Shown here one piece after another: positions 34,593-46,021 of a stretch of DNA of 64,000 bases (its first letter is position 1; every line of letters begins with the position of its first letter). The stretch lies in the NCBI GenBank assembly GCA_022496205.1, contig WTXD01000082.1, positions 1-64,000 on the forward strand, read 5' to 3'. Both the position numbers and the translations under genes were made by a program. Under the pieces are notes generated by a model. That model was not told where the DNA came from and made no database searches. It saw nothing but the letters and a program-made list of their open reading frames with translations. Origin of the DNA: Gloeopeniophorella convolvens. Taxonomy: Eukaryota; Basidiomycota; Agaricomycetes; Russulales.

Positions 34593-37230
34593 CTAGCGCA
34601 GATCAACTACCTCCAGAGGCATGTTCCACATGGTTGTGACGTGAACGTGGTCGGTAGGCTATATAATTCCAACATTAATGTACTTGTGCCTCAGAGGGCT
34701 GCGGCTCACGCACAGCGTATAGTTGCCGTTCCGTGTGTGTGTGCAAGGCGTTGGATTCCTCGCAGGATAGGATCGTTCGGATGCCGGAAGGGTCCGTGAG
34801 ACGATATATCATGAAACTGAACAACGTAGAGTCGTCGATTAGGCGCTCTTGGAAGTAGCCTGAGAGTAGGCTCGACATACTTGGGTGAGTGCTTGGGCGA
34901 GCAGATGACTGCAAACGCTTCCGGCAGCACGCTCTGGAAGATGCTTTGCACGTGGAGGTCAACGGAAGTCATGAAGCCTGGCATGGCCGTGTTAGGGAGA
35001 CCAATGAAGAAAGAAGAAAGCTCTCACAAGGCTCCGTCGGATGTATGTGTATCTAAAAAACAGTGTTTCCCTGTTTAGGCGCCAGAATGCTGAAGCTTGC
35101 AAGAGAGAACACTCACCCATCCGAGCGTGACGAGGGCATGTTGCTTCGCGAATTGCGCAATGGCGACTTCATCCTCCATCGTGCATGCGTTGTGAGTCGA
35201 GATCTGCTTTGGAATCAGCAGCGTCGTCACCACATAGCGTCGGTCTTTTTGCTTCCCGAGCAGCAACCCGCAAGTCTCACGATTGCGCTCCGTGTTGATC
35301 CTTCCTATTGATATGAATCGCTCCAGGCAGTCGTAGGCCGGAAAATGTACCGCCATGAGGTCACGAATAGGGACATCTGGTAATAGAGTCGGTGCGAAGA
35401 ACTCTTCCAGTTCGAGGGGGATCATGCGTGGAGTAGGCGCTAATACATCATCACGAGGCACAGAATGCGCGGGACCTTGCGTAGATACTTCTGCGAGATC
35501 CGTTATGGCCGACTCGGGGCTGAGTAGGTGGCTGGTTGAAAGTTCGGGTCCCGCTGGAAGCTCGGTATTGTGTGATGCTGGAGATGGAGGTATGGCTGTG
35601 ATGCCGATGATAGGTCTTTTCCCAACATACCAAAGTCATTAGAATTGCTCGCCACATGAGTATAAGGATGCTTACGACTTTGGCGTCGATTTCAGCGGTG
35701 ACTTTGATACATGCGGAACAAACGGGACAGAACCCGGAGGTAAGCCTACATCTGAGAGTTGTATTGTGGGAATTGTGAGTTTGGCGACGGGCTGCATGTA
35801 GGGGGTCTGGGTTCCGGCGCCTGCTTCTGAAGATGTGGAAGTCGACGCCGAGGTGGGCTCCATATACTCGCTAGCGGGATCTGAGAACGCCGCGAGATCT
35901 GTGGCAACTGAGTCATCTGAGCTGCTCTCAGAACCTGACTGGCCTATATCTTCGTCTTCTTCAGATACCCTCGATTGCTGCGCCAGATAACGCGCCCGGT
36001 CATCGTTGAGAGTGCGAAACCGATTCCAGTTGGTCCGTTCGTTGGCAGAATTGACAGTCTTGACTGTGTGGTCTGACCAGACGGAGGAGACGGAACCCGT
36101 CGGGCTTCCTACACGAGTCTCCTCGTGCGTAAGCGTAGGGCTCACAGGCCCCTGCACCCTCGGGTTTCCATGCGGGTGTCCAAGCACTCCAGGTAACTGA
36201 TGCACCATGTGGTGCGACACGACGCTACTATGGAATGAGTCCTGGTTTCCATCTGCAACATATGATGAGACAAGGCCTTTCCAAGTGAATGGATGACAAG
36301 CGCACTAGGAGGTTGAGAGCGCGGGGTCACAGTATTGAGAGGATGTCTTTCGTGCCCGAGGGACTGCGAATGAGCAAGGGTGATGTCGTTGTTGACCCTA
36401 TCGACCGACACGGGCGCAGGAGTGGATGCTGGCTCCACCGAACGGGTCGCGTCTGCCAGCCACTGGTTGTAACGTGTTGTGATGATTGGCTTCAGCTTAC
36501 TCAAACGAGAAAGCATCTTTTGTCCATGCTGTGGACGATGTTAGCCAACCCAAGTAGAATTGAGTCTAACCAAAAGATATTTGACTAATGGAAGATGGGC
36601 AAACGACGGGATTCATGATTAGACACGAACCCACGTCGGTCTAGCTAGGTATAATTGCTGGACCGCACTGTCCCAGCAGGCAAGTGCCAGACTGAGGGAA
36701 AAATCCAGCGTGGCGGGAAGTGCTGCAGAAACGAGCACTCCCACGTCATAATGTCATAGGTATATAAGATGGTGACCGTCTCCTGAAGCACCAACTGCTC
36801 TCATCGTCTGACGGCGCCGACAGACTCCAGAACAAGGAAAGCCAGAATAGCAAGAACGAGGACGAAGCTTGGTATACAGACTCACCAGTTTCAGGTTGTG
36901 CCGTTGCGTTGGGTCAAGGAGGACCCTATAATCCGGGTGGGTAGGAATCTTCTCAAGCACAATCCTTGAGCTGATGGAGAATGAAACGAATGCAGATTCG
37001 TTTTCTCCTTTCTCCAAGAAACTCTCTGCGTCGGTCCGCGTGCTCTCAGCGACCCGAAGCCAGACCTTAAACGGCCGATCGCCGTCCCCGATGGACTGTT
37101 CTACGCGATCCATGAGTTCCGCGAGGGACTTCGGTCGCGAGGGTTGTGGAGGGATACGAGGTATATGCGAGGTCCCTAGTCTTGGCTTTGAGTCGGTGCG
37201 TAATGTGCTGTTAGTCTGCGACGGGTGCAT
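34593..37230 (-). CDS. AMSH-like JAMM deubiquitinase, tandem copy 2
   Basis: Same eight-exon plan as copy 1 (36886-37230, 36306-36528, 35676-36252, 35117-35615, 35028-35052, 34881-34977, 34714-34816, 34593-34658), summing to 645 codons, 644 residues. The dimerisation region (SLAELMDRVEQSIGDGD, HGQKMLSRLSKLKPIITTRY) and the JAMM residues are kept: E495 in NRETCGLLLGKQ, H550 and H552 in IHIHPTEPC, D563 in FMTSVDLH, terminal EVVDLR. Changes from copy 1 near the active site are T551I and S556P. All intron borders remain usable and no stop is seen, so both paralogues look functional. The linker differs most (second exon 45 nt shorter, third 27 nt longer, fourth 24 nt longer), all in frame, which suggests selection for an open frame after duplication. 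Confidence 0.92.
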
Positions 37231-37999
37231 GATGGTCGGGGCGGTGAGTGACAGCGCGGACACATGAGACTCCGATAAGCAATTCCCAACCTATGATCAG
37301 ACGCCCGTCAATATGCGGAGGAATACACCTTATATGCAAGGCAGACGCACTAGCCCATAGTCCCATGACCATCACTCAAATTTAGCTCGGAAGAGAGAAG
37401 GAATCGGGATTGGGAAACGTTCTGGAGAGCGACTCGGCTCCACCGAACAGGTACAGACGCAGAGGCCTCGGGTCGGAGGTTCTGTACGCGGCGTATAGCT
37501 GGTCGCTCGCCCTCACGCGGGAGCTTGTGGGTAGCTGCAGTGACAACAACAACGGTGAGCATATACATACTAGTTCAACTTCACGGAGATTGTGAAGCCT
37601 GGCGGGATGCGTGGGAATACACCACGTGGAGAGACGCTTTTCCCGAACCCGGATGATCGCACCGCGCCGCGGTCTCTACGCACCTCTCCGCGCTCGAATG
37701 TCCCAATTTCTCCTAGAACTACCGGATATGAGAGTACTGCAAGGTCTCAGCGGAATAGTGCCACTCAGAATCGAACACGGTCAACTTTCTAGGCTTCGAA
37801 GCGGAATACTGGTCCCACTGTCTGCACGTGCACTGAGTCACCTCGAGCCGGGAATCATATCTATATACGTACTTTGTTCGCGGCGATAGTACACGTTCGT
37901 TCAAGCGTTCTGTCTAAGTATCTGCAGATCTGTGCTCAACCCCCAGTGCAACCGTATCCGATTCCCTGTTTACAGCTTCGAACTGTTCTCCTTGGTAGC
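37231..37999. other. Upstream region of AMSH-like copy 2
   Basis: No gene. It aligns with 32673-33295 but carries an extra segment of about 150 bp around 37690-37830. The minus-strand GCATATAAGG word is kept about 100 bp upstream of the ATG at 37230. Confidence 0.45.
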
Positions 38000-38620
38000 C
38001 TAGGCCCGCTCAGCACCCTTCCTTCGTCGCTCTGCCAGCTCACGCGCCAGGACAGCAGTGTCCCACCAGACTTTGCCACGCCAGAACTGCCTCTCGCTCG
38101 TACCCTGCCCAGCCTCCTCTGGCTCGCCGATGACGAACTCCATCATCCTGCGCACAGGGATACCCTCACCCCGGAGCGCCGAGTCGCGTGGGTGGAAGAC
38201 CATCACGTGTTCATATATCACCAGATCGCCCTTTTTGATGCTCGGATCGGTAGTCTCTTCTCCGCTCTGCCCCGGCACATCGCCGTCCTCGGCGAGTACC
38301 CCCACCCCTGGCTTCAGCGTGACGACGCCTTCCAGCACCCGCGCTCGGCTCTCCTCTATCTGGACGTCTAGGCGCTCGAACGGGCCGAACAAGTCGTGCA
38401 TCCAGGTCCAGATGCGCTCGCCGCCTTGATATACGACACCATCGCCATTGTAGAAGACTGCACTCGGTGCATACCAGCGCGAGAAGGGGCCATGGGAATC
38501 CAGGTCGCTGCCTAGAACCATGTCGGTGTACTGTTCCAGGAAGTGTAGAGCCGGATTTGCGCGAGACGCGGTCGACCATTCGCCCCTGTGAGAAGGAATT
38601 TTGTTATGTGCGCGGGACAT
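38000..38620 (-). CDS. NTF2/SnoaL-like protein, tandem copy 2
   Basis: A single minus-strand frame gives 206 residues from ATG 38618-38620: MSRAHNKIPSHRGEWSTASR, then FLEQYTDMVLGSDLDSHGPF, RWYAPSAVFYNGDG, GGERIWTWMHDLFGPFERLD, an acidic insert, RRMMEFVIGEPEEAGQG and FWRGKVWWDTAVLARELAER. The Tyr-Ala-Pro..Phe-Tyr-Asn start, the central IWTWM helix and the final beta pattern fit an NTF2-like cone fold as in SnoaL-type proteins, which may be enzymes or small-molecule binders. No catalytic set can be assigned. It is the intact reference for the copy at 33296. Three prime end is 770 bp upstream of the AMSH-like start. Confidence 0.8.
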   Translation of the reverse strand: MSRAHNKIPSHRGEWSTASRANPALHFLEQYTDMVLGSDLDSHGPFSRWYAPSAVFYNGDGVVYQGGERIWTWMHDLFGPFERLDVQIEESRARVLEGVVTLKPGVGVLAEDGDVPGQSGEETTDPSIKKGDLVIYEHVMVFHPRDSALRGEGIPVRRMMEFVIGEPEEAGQGTSERQFWRGKVWWDTAVLARELAERRRKGAERA

Positions 38621-40676
38621 GATATGGAGTAGTAGGTCAAGCTGAGGAGGGCAGAAATGGCTATGAGGTCAGGTTTGCGGTGAGCTGGATGGCCAGGGCA
38701 GTATTGTCCGGAAACGTCGCACACCAAAGTAAATAGCGCAAGCAGGTGTTATATGCAGGGTGTAGGCTTCGGTCAGAAGCATCGGCCACCAGTGACCAGC
38801 ATAAGCACATTTATGTACGACTAGATCATACCCGAAATTTGGTGGCGTTCGGTCGTAAGTAATTCGCGCCCAGGCCTACTTATTGTCGATCCCGGCAGCC
38901 CAAGCGCTCATGGAGCTGTTCGACACGGGGATCAGCAACTGAGATCATCGTAAATCAAATATGCTGCGTCCCCTATATAGCTACAATTTGAGGTTTACGC
39001 GGCACCAGAAGCGGGAGGGTGATTGATGGCATAGCCTGAAAGCGTAAAGAAACAAGGTAAACAGGGACTACTCAAGAAACCTGCGAGATAGGTGAGTCTC
39101 GGGGGTATGCTGAGGTTAGGTACAGCAGAGAAAGCTAGTGCTAATGCTAGGGACCGACCCATAACTAACTCAACAAGGCGCGCTGCTCGTAGTCCGAACG
39201 GGTTGGCACGGATCTGCTGATAGACTTCAACGTGGTGAAGATGGTCACTATAGCATGCGTCGGACAAGAGCAGTACCGCGACCGCTCGGAAAACTCGAAG
39301 CGCAATTTTCTATGTTTGTCTGACGTCAACCGTATCTCAGTGAGCCATCCATGAGACTAACTTGTTGACTACAAGCTCCTGGAGCCGAATCCCATTGTCG
39401 CCGTGTCCGTTAGAGTATTTTCCTGGTTATGCCAAAGAACGACACTGAGAGTCATAGTTCCCTCTCTCGACATATTCTAGTGAGACTGGCAGGTTTGAGC
39501 GTGTGTAGCGGAAACGAGGACACAAAGCATTGGAGTTAAGGCCAAGGCAGCATAATCTTGACCAGTGCTGAGACTGTCAGCGGTTGGTTGGTGCGGTTGA
39601 TGTCTTACACGACGCATGACGCAGATGACTGGCACCCCGGCCGCGATGGTGTGGACGTCAGACCCTCGCCGATTGCTCGCCGAGGTAGGCAGTCTGATCA
39701 GGTCTGATCGGGGACCGGAACGGCAGGATCCGAATCCATTCTCGGGCATGCATTCACACGGTATGATCGCCACCCTCGGGCAGCTCGGGGCCGCGTCATC
39801 GTCTGAGTCGTTCAATCCACTACTTACATAGAGACCGTTGAATAGTACCTCTTCAGCGCTTCGGCGCTCAGCGCTCAGAGCCCAGTCCCCGACTCCCTTG
39901 GTTGTACCAGGTGAATATCATTCCCGCGGCGGGCCTACAGCTCCGAGAATGGTTCCTCTGCGTCCCTACCCAATCCGAAAGACCGTACCACTGCTTGGGA
40001 AGCAGTTGACCTAAGGTACGTGACTGCCAAGGATATGAAAGCTATGCAGTATTCCTCCGACTGGCCCGGAAAGTGGCTTGATGATGGATTTTGGCATGCT
40101 CGGCGGGGCAAGCACTCACCGACTATTACGTGCAGGAACTGCAACGCAGTACCATTGTTCCCCGCAAGCACAACTGCGGGCGTTATTGGGCGCTTTTTGA
40201 TATCCTGGTGAGTGGTGGGGCATACTCATCGATGTATGATGTCGACGAAGTGACACCGTGACAGGGAGGTGCCTGCGCACCAACCTTTGGGCTATCCGGG
40301 ATTCCCAAAGGAGGGCAACATCCTAACCAGGTCCGCTGAAGATCAAGGCCCGTGTACTTTCTCGTAGGGACGCTATCCCCCGGGGTTTCATTGGGGGCGC
40401 TGGTCCAACTTACGTGCCTCAAGGCTCAGCATCTATCTCAGGGTCTGAACCGCTTCCGGCAGATCTGCATCTCCTTTGGCGCTCGCGCAAGACTCATACT
40501 CAAGCCATCAACCTGCATCGGGGACAGTGGCGCTGAGCGACACTTCTTTATTGTGCCAAAAACTCAACTTTGATGATCAACCACGTCAATGCGGTGGGAA
40601 CTGCGCCCTCCCGAGATCCAAAATCACGATATAAGTGCTTTATGCAACCTATGTGCGACTTCTCCCACCTTCGCCT
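38621..40676. other. Intergenic, no gene recognised beyond the duplicon end
   Basis: 38621-38984 is the 5' flank of the NTF2-like gene inside duplicon 2. From there to 40676 the frames are short and show no family motifs. CGCTCAGCGCTCAGAG-like simple sequence occurs near 39862. Confidence 0.45.
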
Positions 40677-42623
40677 ATGGACGCGATACTGAAACCTGTG
40701 GTGAATACTCTGAAGGCGGGTTACTTCGCTGTTGTCGTTTCTTCTATGTGAGTAACTAGTTGCTTGGAAATAGGCCCCTCCCAACATTGCTCTCGCAGGG
40801 TCTATGGCATCAACCTATGGCAGGCGCATTCATACTACACCAAGTACTCGTCCAATGATGGCTTCCTGCTGAAGTCGTTTGTGAGTCCTTCAACCATTGA
40901 TACAGCCAGACGGCTTCTAACCAGTATTGTCGTGTCGCTGTGAAGGTGGCCTTTCTCTTGTACTTGAAATCTCTTTCCGCTGCAAATCGGTGCGCTGACT
41001 TCAGGACATCGTAGCATCCTCGACACGGCTAGTTTGGCTTTATCCTCAAATACCATGTACGTGCTGTTCGTGCAGAACTTCGGTGACCCGTTGTCTGATG
41101 TCCTCAATGGTCCCTGGTAAGTTCTCATGATCTGTCTCCACTCCGCCACCCTTATTTGTTTGATGTTCATTTATAGGAGCTACGCAGTATGTTATCGAGA
41201 TTGATGCCCTATATGACTCATCCTCACTTTCTCCGACCAGGCGCATGGCACCGTCGCATGTGGGTGACTTCCTTTCTTGTCTCTCGATGTATGAATCTGA
41301 CATTGTTGCAGTCGTTGTCGATGTATGCATTCAGAAGTGCGTTTAATGAGACACGCACCTCATCGCGTCGCTCATACTGGCCCCTGTAGTTTCTTTGCGC
41401 ACAGAGTCTACAAGCGTCAGTGCTATTGTCGCCTACAGCGTGCTTAACCCTCTCATTGACTCTGTATCACGTAGTGGGCAGAGGCGCCGTCCATATCCCT
41501 ATTGCAATAGTACGTGCTTCCATTTTCGTGCTCATTTATACGGTTCTTACAGCGTCTTCTACCAGTCTTTAACCTCCTTGGGGTCATTTGGTGAGCCCGC
41601 ATCACAATTCCGAGGCCGAGACAAGCTCAGCTGACTTCATGTGGCAGCTCTCGGCCTCAGTACGTAAACCAACCCTCTTCGCCTTTTTGTAACCCAGAAT
41701 CTCAACCAGACACGGACTTCAGCATTCAATATCATGAAGTTCGTGTCGTCCTCTCTGGTTCTCGGTGACATCGAATACCAACAATATTTTGACTTTCTAG
41801 GCTAGAGACGCGCGTCCTAGGACAGAGTGTCTCTCAGAACGTAAGCGTACCCTCGCAAGTCGAACTCTGCCATAGAACTTGACCGGCATCTTCCACGGTA
41901 ACAGCACTACATTATCGGTGTCTTCTCCTTGCAGGTCGCCTGTGATGTATTCATCACCTCGGGCTTGGTCTACTACCTTTTCAAGTATCGTAGCACCGTC
42001 AGACGGTGCGTGTCTGGGTTTGTCTATGTGACCCTCCACGAACAACTTCATCTAGGACTAATCGGGCCTTGAATACCTTGGCGTTCTACTCGATCAACTG
42101 TGGCGCTATCAACGTGTGAGATCGCAGCGAAGCCCAACCCAGACGGTTACTGACAATCCTACAGAATGACCGCCATCGGTGCCGTAACCTGTGTACGCCT
42201 CATCTCCTTAGGTCCCTTATTGAAATGGCTACTGACTGCGGGCACCGTCGCCACGTAGATCATATCTTCCCCACAAGCGTTATATTGGACAGCCTTCTTC
42301 GTTCTTCAGGTCAAGCTGTACTTTTCCTCTTTCATGGCCATGTGCGTAAACTCGTCGCTGCCTCCGCATTTACTCCTCATATAGGCTTCAGCCTGAATTC
42401 TCGAACGCATGTACGAGACATCCTCCACGGCCAAGACGGAATCGTGATGTCGATGTCTGTGGTCCGGTCCAAGGCGCACCGTGCGAGCCATACCCAGTCG
42501 GTCGATCCTGTACGCGGCGTGCAGGTAGGCGCGCAGAACATGCGCGACCATGTCATCGATATTCACCCCAATTTGGGCTCTGAATCCACTGTCCCGAGGG
42601 AGACCCTCGGCAAAACCGAATGA
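40677..42623 (+). CDS. DUF6534-type multi-pass membrane protein, copy E
   Basis: ATG at 40677 starts MDAILKPVVNTLKAGYFAVV. A 5' intron splits AT|G before VYGINLWQAHSYYTKYSSND. Later blocks are ILDTASLALSSNTMYVLFVQ with NFGDPLSDVLNGPW, FFAHRVY, VACDVFITSGLVYYLFKYRS, TNRALNTLAFYSINCGAINV, and SSPQALYWTAFFVLQVKLYF. The last intron splits AT|C and the long tail (LNSRTHVRDILHGQDGIVMS, through SESTVPRETLGKTE) stops at 42623. It has the longest cytoplasmic-looking tail of the four DUF6534 copies here. Exons between 41170 and 41780 are uncertain. Role unknown; receptor-like topology is inferred. Confidence 0.74.
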
Positions 42624-42927
42624 TCTGCTTCAACACGGACATGTGCGTTCCCAAGTCGGTCGGTGGCTTGGATTATAGGCACCGCGATACTGGTTATTGG
42701 TGGTGGTTGGCTTTACAAAGTAATGGGTTTGGGACACAAGGACCCTATATATATGTTTATATGGCACTCTATAGCTCGAAACACACATACTACAGGACAA
42801 GATGAAGTTGCGTACATCTAGATCGTACACAGTGCGAGACAACAATCAACACAAGGGTGAAAAGTCCAGCGTCCTCGTCACTCTGCGAACCCCTGCGAGA
42901 CCAGTTAATACTTGAAGCATATGTAGC

Positions 42928-43848
42928 TCAGATACACACCTCGACGGCACTAGGTAACGAATCCAGCACTTCCTTGATCGCCCGCGACGAAAGCGCCTTG
43001 TCGTACACCGGGCTCCCGCACACCACCTTCTTGCACCGCGCCGCCCAGCACGCCTGCGCCGTCGGCCAGTCCTCCAGCCCCGCGAGCACCGTGTCGCCCG
43101 CGGGGCGGCGCTCGAGCTCATACAGCATAGCATGCTTGAGCTCGCGCCACTCGGAGTAGGAGATAGGCTCGCGGCAGCGCGAGCAGCGCGCGCCGGTGAC
43201 GTCGCTGAGCTGCAGGTCGGTGAGGAACGGCGCCTCGGTGAGGCGCGCGCGGAACTGCGCGCGGCGCGTGTGGTGCAGCTCGAAGAGCGCGAGCAGGTCC
43301 GGCGTGCGCAGGCGCAGCAGCGCGCCGCGGTGCGCGGGCGCGTGCAGGTCGAGCGTGAGCGAGCGCGCCGACGCGAGGCGCGCGTCGTCCGCCCAGCCGA
43401 AGTGGCACGCGGCGGCGTAGAGCCGCAGCGGCGCGTCGAGGAACGCGGGCGTGCGCAGGAGCGCGCGCACGATGGACGCGGGGCCGGGCATGTCGTACTT
43501 CTCCGCGGCGTAGAGGATCGGCTCGACCGCGTCCCAGGTCTCGAGCGTGGGGATCTCGAGCCCGCAGATCATGCGCAGGAGCGGCTCGAGCGTGCGCGAC
43601 TCCTCGTCGAGCGTGATCACTTCTGCGTCGGGCTCGGAGGATGGGAGCGTGCGGGGGAGCGGGATCTCGCGCTGCGGGAGCGTGAACATCGCGCGGAACC
43701 AGGAGGAGGTCATCTTGAGCGTCGTCGACGGCACGCGGAATAGCACGCCGTCGCGCGAGCCGAGGACGACATCGGCTTCGAAGGAGAAGAGGGGGTGGAA
43801 TTGCAGGTTTGTGGGCTCATCTGCGGCGACTGGTGTCTCGTTCTGCAT
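42928..43848 (-). CDS. BTB/POZ-domain protein
   Basis: Intronless minus-strand gene of 306 residues starting MQNETPVAADEPTNLQFHPL. Residues about 20-60 have the BTB opening pattern (FEADVVLGSRDGVLFRVPST, then WFRAMF), followed by an acidic loop and the helix LLRMICGLEIPTL and YAAEKYDMPG of the BTB C-terminal half. The remainder (LDAPLRLYAAACHFGWADDA, HRGALL, and a CSRCREP pair) is typical of the large basidiomycete BTB family of unknown targets. BTB domains dimerise and often act as Cul3 adaptors, but no partner can be named. GC content is much higher than in neighbours, so a long open frame also appears on the opposite strand. Confidence 0.88.
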   Translation of the reverse strand: MQNETPVAADEPTNLQFHPLFSFEADVVLGSRDGVLFRVPSTTLKMTSSWFRAMFTLPQREIPLPRTLPSSEPDAEVITLDEESRTLEPLLRMICGLEIPTLETWDAVEPILYAAEKYDMPGPASIVRALLRTPAFLDAPLRLYAAACHFGWADDARLASARSLTLDLHAPAHRGALLRLRTPDLLALFELHHTRRAQFRARLTEAPFLTDLQLSDVTGARCSRCREPISYSEWRELKHAMLYELERRPAGDTVLAGLEDWPTAQACWAARCKKVVCGSPVYDKALSSRAIKEVLDSLPSAVEVCI

Positions 43849-44445
43849 GGTGCGCAGGCCTCAAGATGGGGAAGAACGAAAAGTTGAACGTTGGACGTTG
43901 GCGGATCTTAACGAGTCGAGGGATCGTGGAGGCGCTGCGGCTTCCTAACTAGTCGGGCGTGGGGCGGTGGTGCTTCCTGCGTCGGCTGTGGTAAAGACGA
44001 TTGTCGCTCGACGCGACCCGATGATTGCAGACTAGCCCAAGCGTACCACTGTAGATACAGTGGAGTAATGGAGTAGTGAAAGTTGGGCCCTGCGAGCGCA
44101 GTGGGGAATTTTTGAGAAAAGCATGGTGATGTCCGATTGCTGACAACGGCCGCGCTTCGAGCTCCAGCGCACCGCCGCGCTCAACACGTTTTCCCCACGT
44201 TGCCGGACTCCATCTGATCCCGAGATCGTTCGACATGATGCCCGCTCAGACTACCAACTTAAAACTACTGAAAATCTCTCGTTCCTTTGGGGACACACTC
44301 CACCACAAAGGTCCTTGAACTAGTGTCCGACTACACGAAAATACTAACGAGTGTGACTACCAAAACAAGCGTCCAAGCCGAGTTCATCCACGTCAAAGAC
44401 ATACCACCCGCAATCATAACATAACATCGGACACTTCGCGAAATT
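43849..44445. other. Intergenic between BTB gene and glycoprotein gene
   Basis: No gene supported. It contains the 5' flank of the BTB gene and the 3' flank of the glycoprotein gene. Confidence 0.5.
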
Positions 44446-46021
44446 TTAGATAATGAGGGCACCGGCAGCGACCGCAAGGACAACGCCAAACACGCTGAGG
44501 AGTACTCCGACCTCGGGCACACGCACGCTGGCAGACGCGCCACTGGATGTGGTGGGCCCAAAGTTCGAGCCTGAGCTGGTCCTGCTAGGCCCGGTGCTGG
44601 CGCTGCCCGTCGTGCTCGCAGCACCAGATGTCTGTGAAGAGGAGGCAGATGAGCTCACGGATACCGTCGAGGATGCGATTGTAGAGCTGGAACCAGGGCC
44701 CGAAGACGCGGCGGACGAAGAAGGCGGTGCCGAGGAAACCGGGGTGAACGACAGCGGGAGAGAAGGGCTACCCACAGAGGACGCGCTCGAGCTGGAACTC
44801 GTGGAGACGTTCGCGCTGGAGACGGCGAGGTTGTTCCCGATCGTGGCTGTGGTCGTGCAGGACGATGTCGGCGGCGCCGGGTGCGCATCGGGGGTGACGG
44901 GCTCGCCTTGGAAGAAGGTCGAGGTGCCGTAGACGCCCATGGGCTGTAGAGCTGCGTCAGAAGTAGGACGAAAGATTGTGCTGCAAGAATAGACATCACC
45001 TCGCCGCTGTCACCAGCACACTGATCGAAGCCGGTTCCATAGTCTCCTGGCATGTTCCAAAAGCAGCCCATCTCGTCGTAGATGTGCTGGCAGAGCGCTG
45101 GCGCGCCCGGTCCGTCTTTGCATCCACGGAAGCAGAACTCGGTATCAGAGATGAAGTTCTGTGTGTGCGCGCGATTGAATTGCGATACGATAACGAGGAG
45201 GGACCGCACGCACTGTCCATTCGTGCAGCTGAATGAACTGCCCGGTGAATGCGTTGGAGAAGACTAGGCCGCCGACAGGGTTGCCTGGGTGCAAGCTTAG
45301 CAGCGTGCAGATCATAGCGCCGGTCTATCCGTACCATTGCCATCGGCACCGTGCGGGTCCAGCTCTCCGCCAGCATCTCCCGCGGGAACGTTTATTTTTG
45401 TCAGATCCCCAACGCCTAGATGACGGGTTATGGGTCAAACAACATCACTGGCGGATACAGCGACAGCTCATACCTGTGACCTGGACGTAGTCTGGTGTCT
45501 GCACAAAGTGGGCTCCTGTGATTGTGCCGTCCGGAATGGCCCGCGCGCCATAAACCCCCTGGAGATGTCGGTTAGGGTTGATATCGGCCTCATGGCTGAG
45601 AAGCCGGGATAACATGCCTTGATGCACCACGCGACTTCGATCCGCTAACCCACGCCGTGGCATATCAACCCCCCGCTGTCAGTCAGAGAGCTCGCAGCAC
45701 TCGCCTCTGTGTTTCCAATAACGGACCCGGGGCCAGGCTCTGGCGGCGCGAACACACACCAGTCGTCGATGTTGTTGACTGCACGAACGGAACATCAGCG
45801 CGGTTATCTCTAGAGAGAAAACCGTGGGACGCACGATAGGCATTCTGGCACTCCGATGTCTGGTTGAACCCTGTCCCACACTGATTTGTACCCGCCTGGC
45901 CCTGCTCGGACTGCGGGGGCGTGTCCGTCGGCACATATGTCGCGGAATACGTCTGCGCGCGGACGTCCCTGAGAGAAAGCGCGAGCCCAAGTCCAAAGGC
46001 GACGCTCTGAATAGGGAACAT
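44446..46021 (-). CDS. Macrofage-activating-glycoprotein-type secreted, probably GPI-anchored protein
   Basis: Eight minus-strand exons (45835-46021, 45705-45778, 45618-45644, 45474-45558, 45335-45415, 45214-45284, 45000-45158, 44446-44943) sum to 394 codons, 393 residues. A signal peptide (MFPIQSVAFGLGLALSLRDV) precedes YSATYVPTD, QAGTNQCGTGFNQTSECQN, the Cys-rich core DDWCVFAPP, GNTERIEVAWCIK, IPDGTITGAHFVQTPDYVQV, DPHGADGNG, FCFRGCKDG, ALCQHIYDEMGCFWNMPGDY and MGVYGTSTFFQG. A Ser/Thr-rich stalk and a hydrophobic C-terminus (VGVLLSVFGVVLAVAAGALI) follow, as in GPI-anchored wall proteins. These blocks match proteins annotated macrofage activating glycoprotein in basidiomycetes; the molecular role is not established. 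Introns 45645-45704 and 45559-45617 both start GC instead of GT; without them the conserved core is interrupted. Confidence 0.9.

Larger units (their letters stand above)
34325..38984. repeat. Tandem segmental duplication, copy 2 (about 4.66 kb)
   Basis: Direct repeat of 29737-34316. It differs by base changes, a 27-bp longer third exon and 24-bp longer fourth exon but a 45-bp shorter second exon of the AMSH-like gene (all multiples of three), and an insertion of roughly 150 bp in the intergenic part near 37690-37830. Confidence 0.9.

Noticed and set aside
34593..34720. Loss of the last splice acceptor in AMSH-like copy 2
   Set aside because: I first placed the acceptor at an AAAG present only in copy 1. 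The true acceptor TATATAG is kept in both copies and gives PTDHV...EVVDLR in frame, so there is no lesion.
43132..43743. 203-residue plus-strand frame over the BTB gene
   Set aside because: It lies antisense to a well-supported BTB protein in GC-rich codons and consists of Arg/Glu/Ala/Val runs typical of a shadow frame.
44453..44932. 159-residue plus frame opposite the glycoprotein stalk
   Set aside because: It is antisense to a Ser/Thr-rich stalk, which yields Glu/Val-rich shadow peptides.
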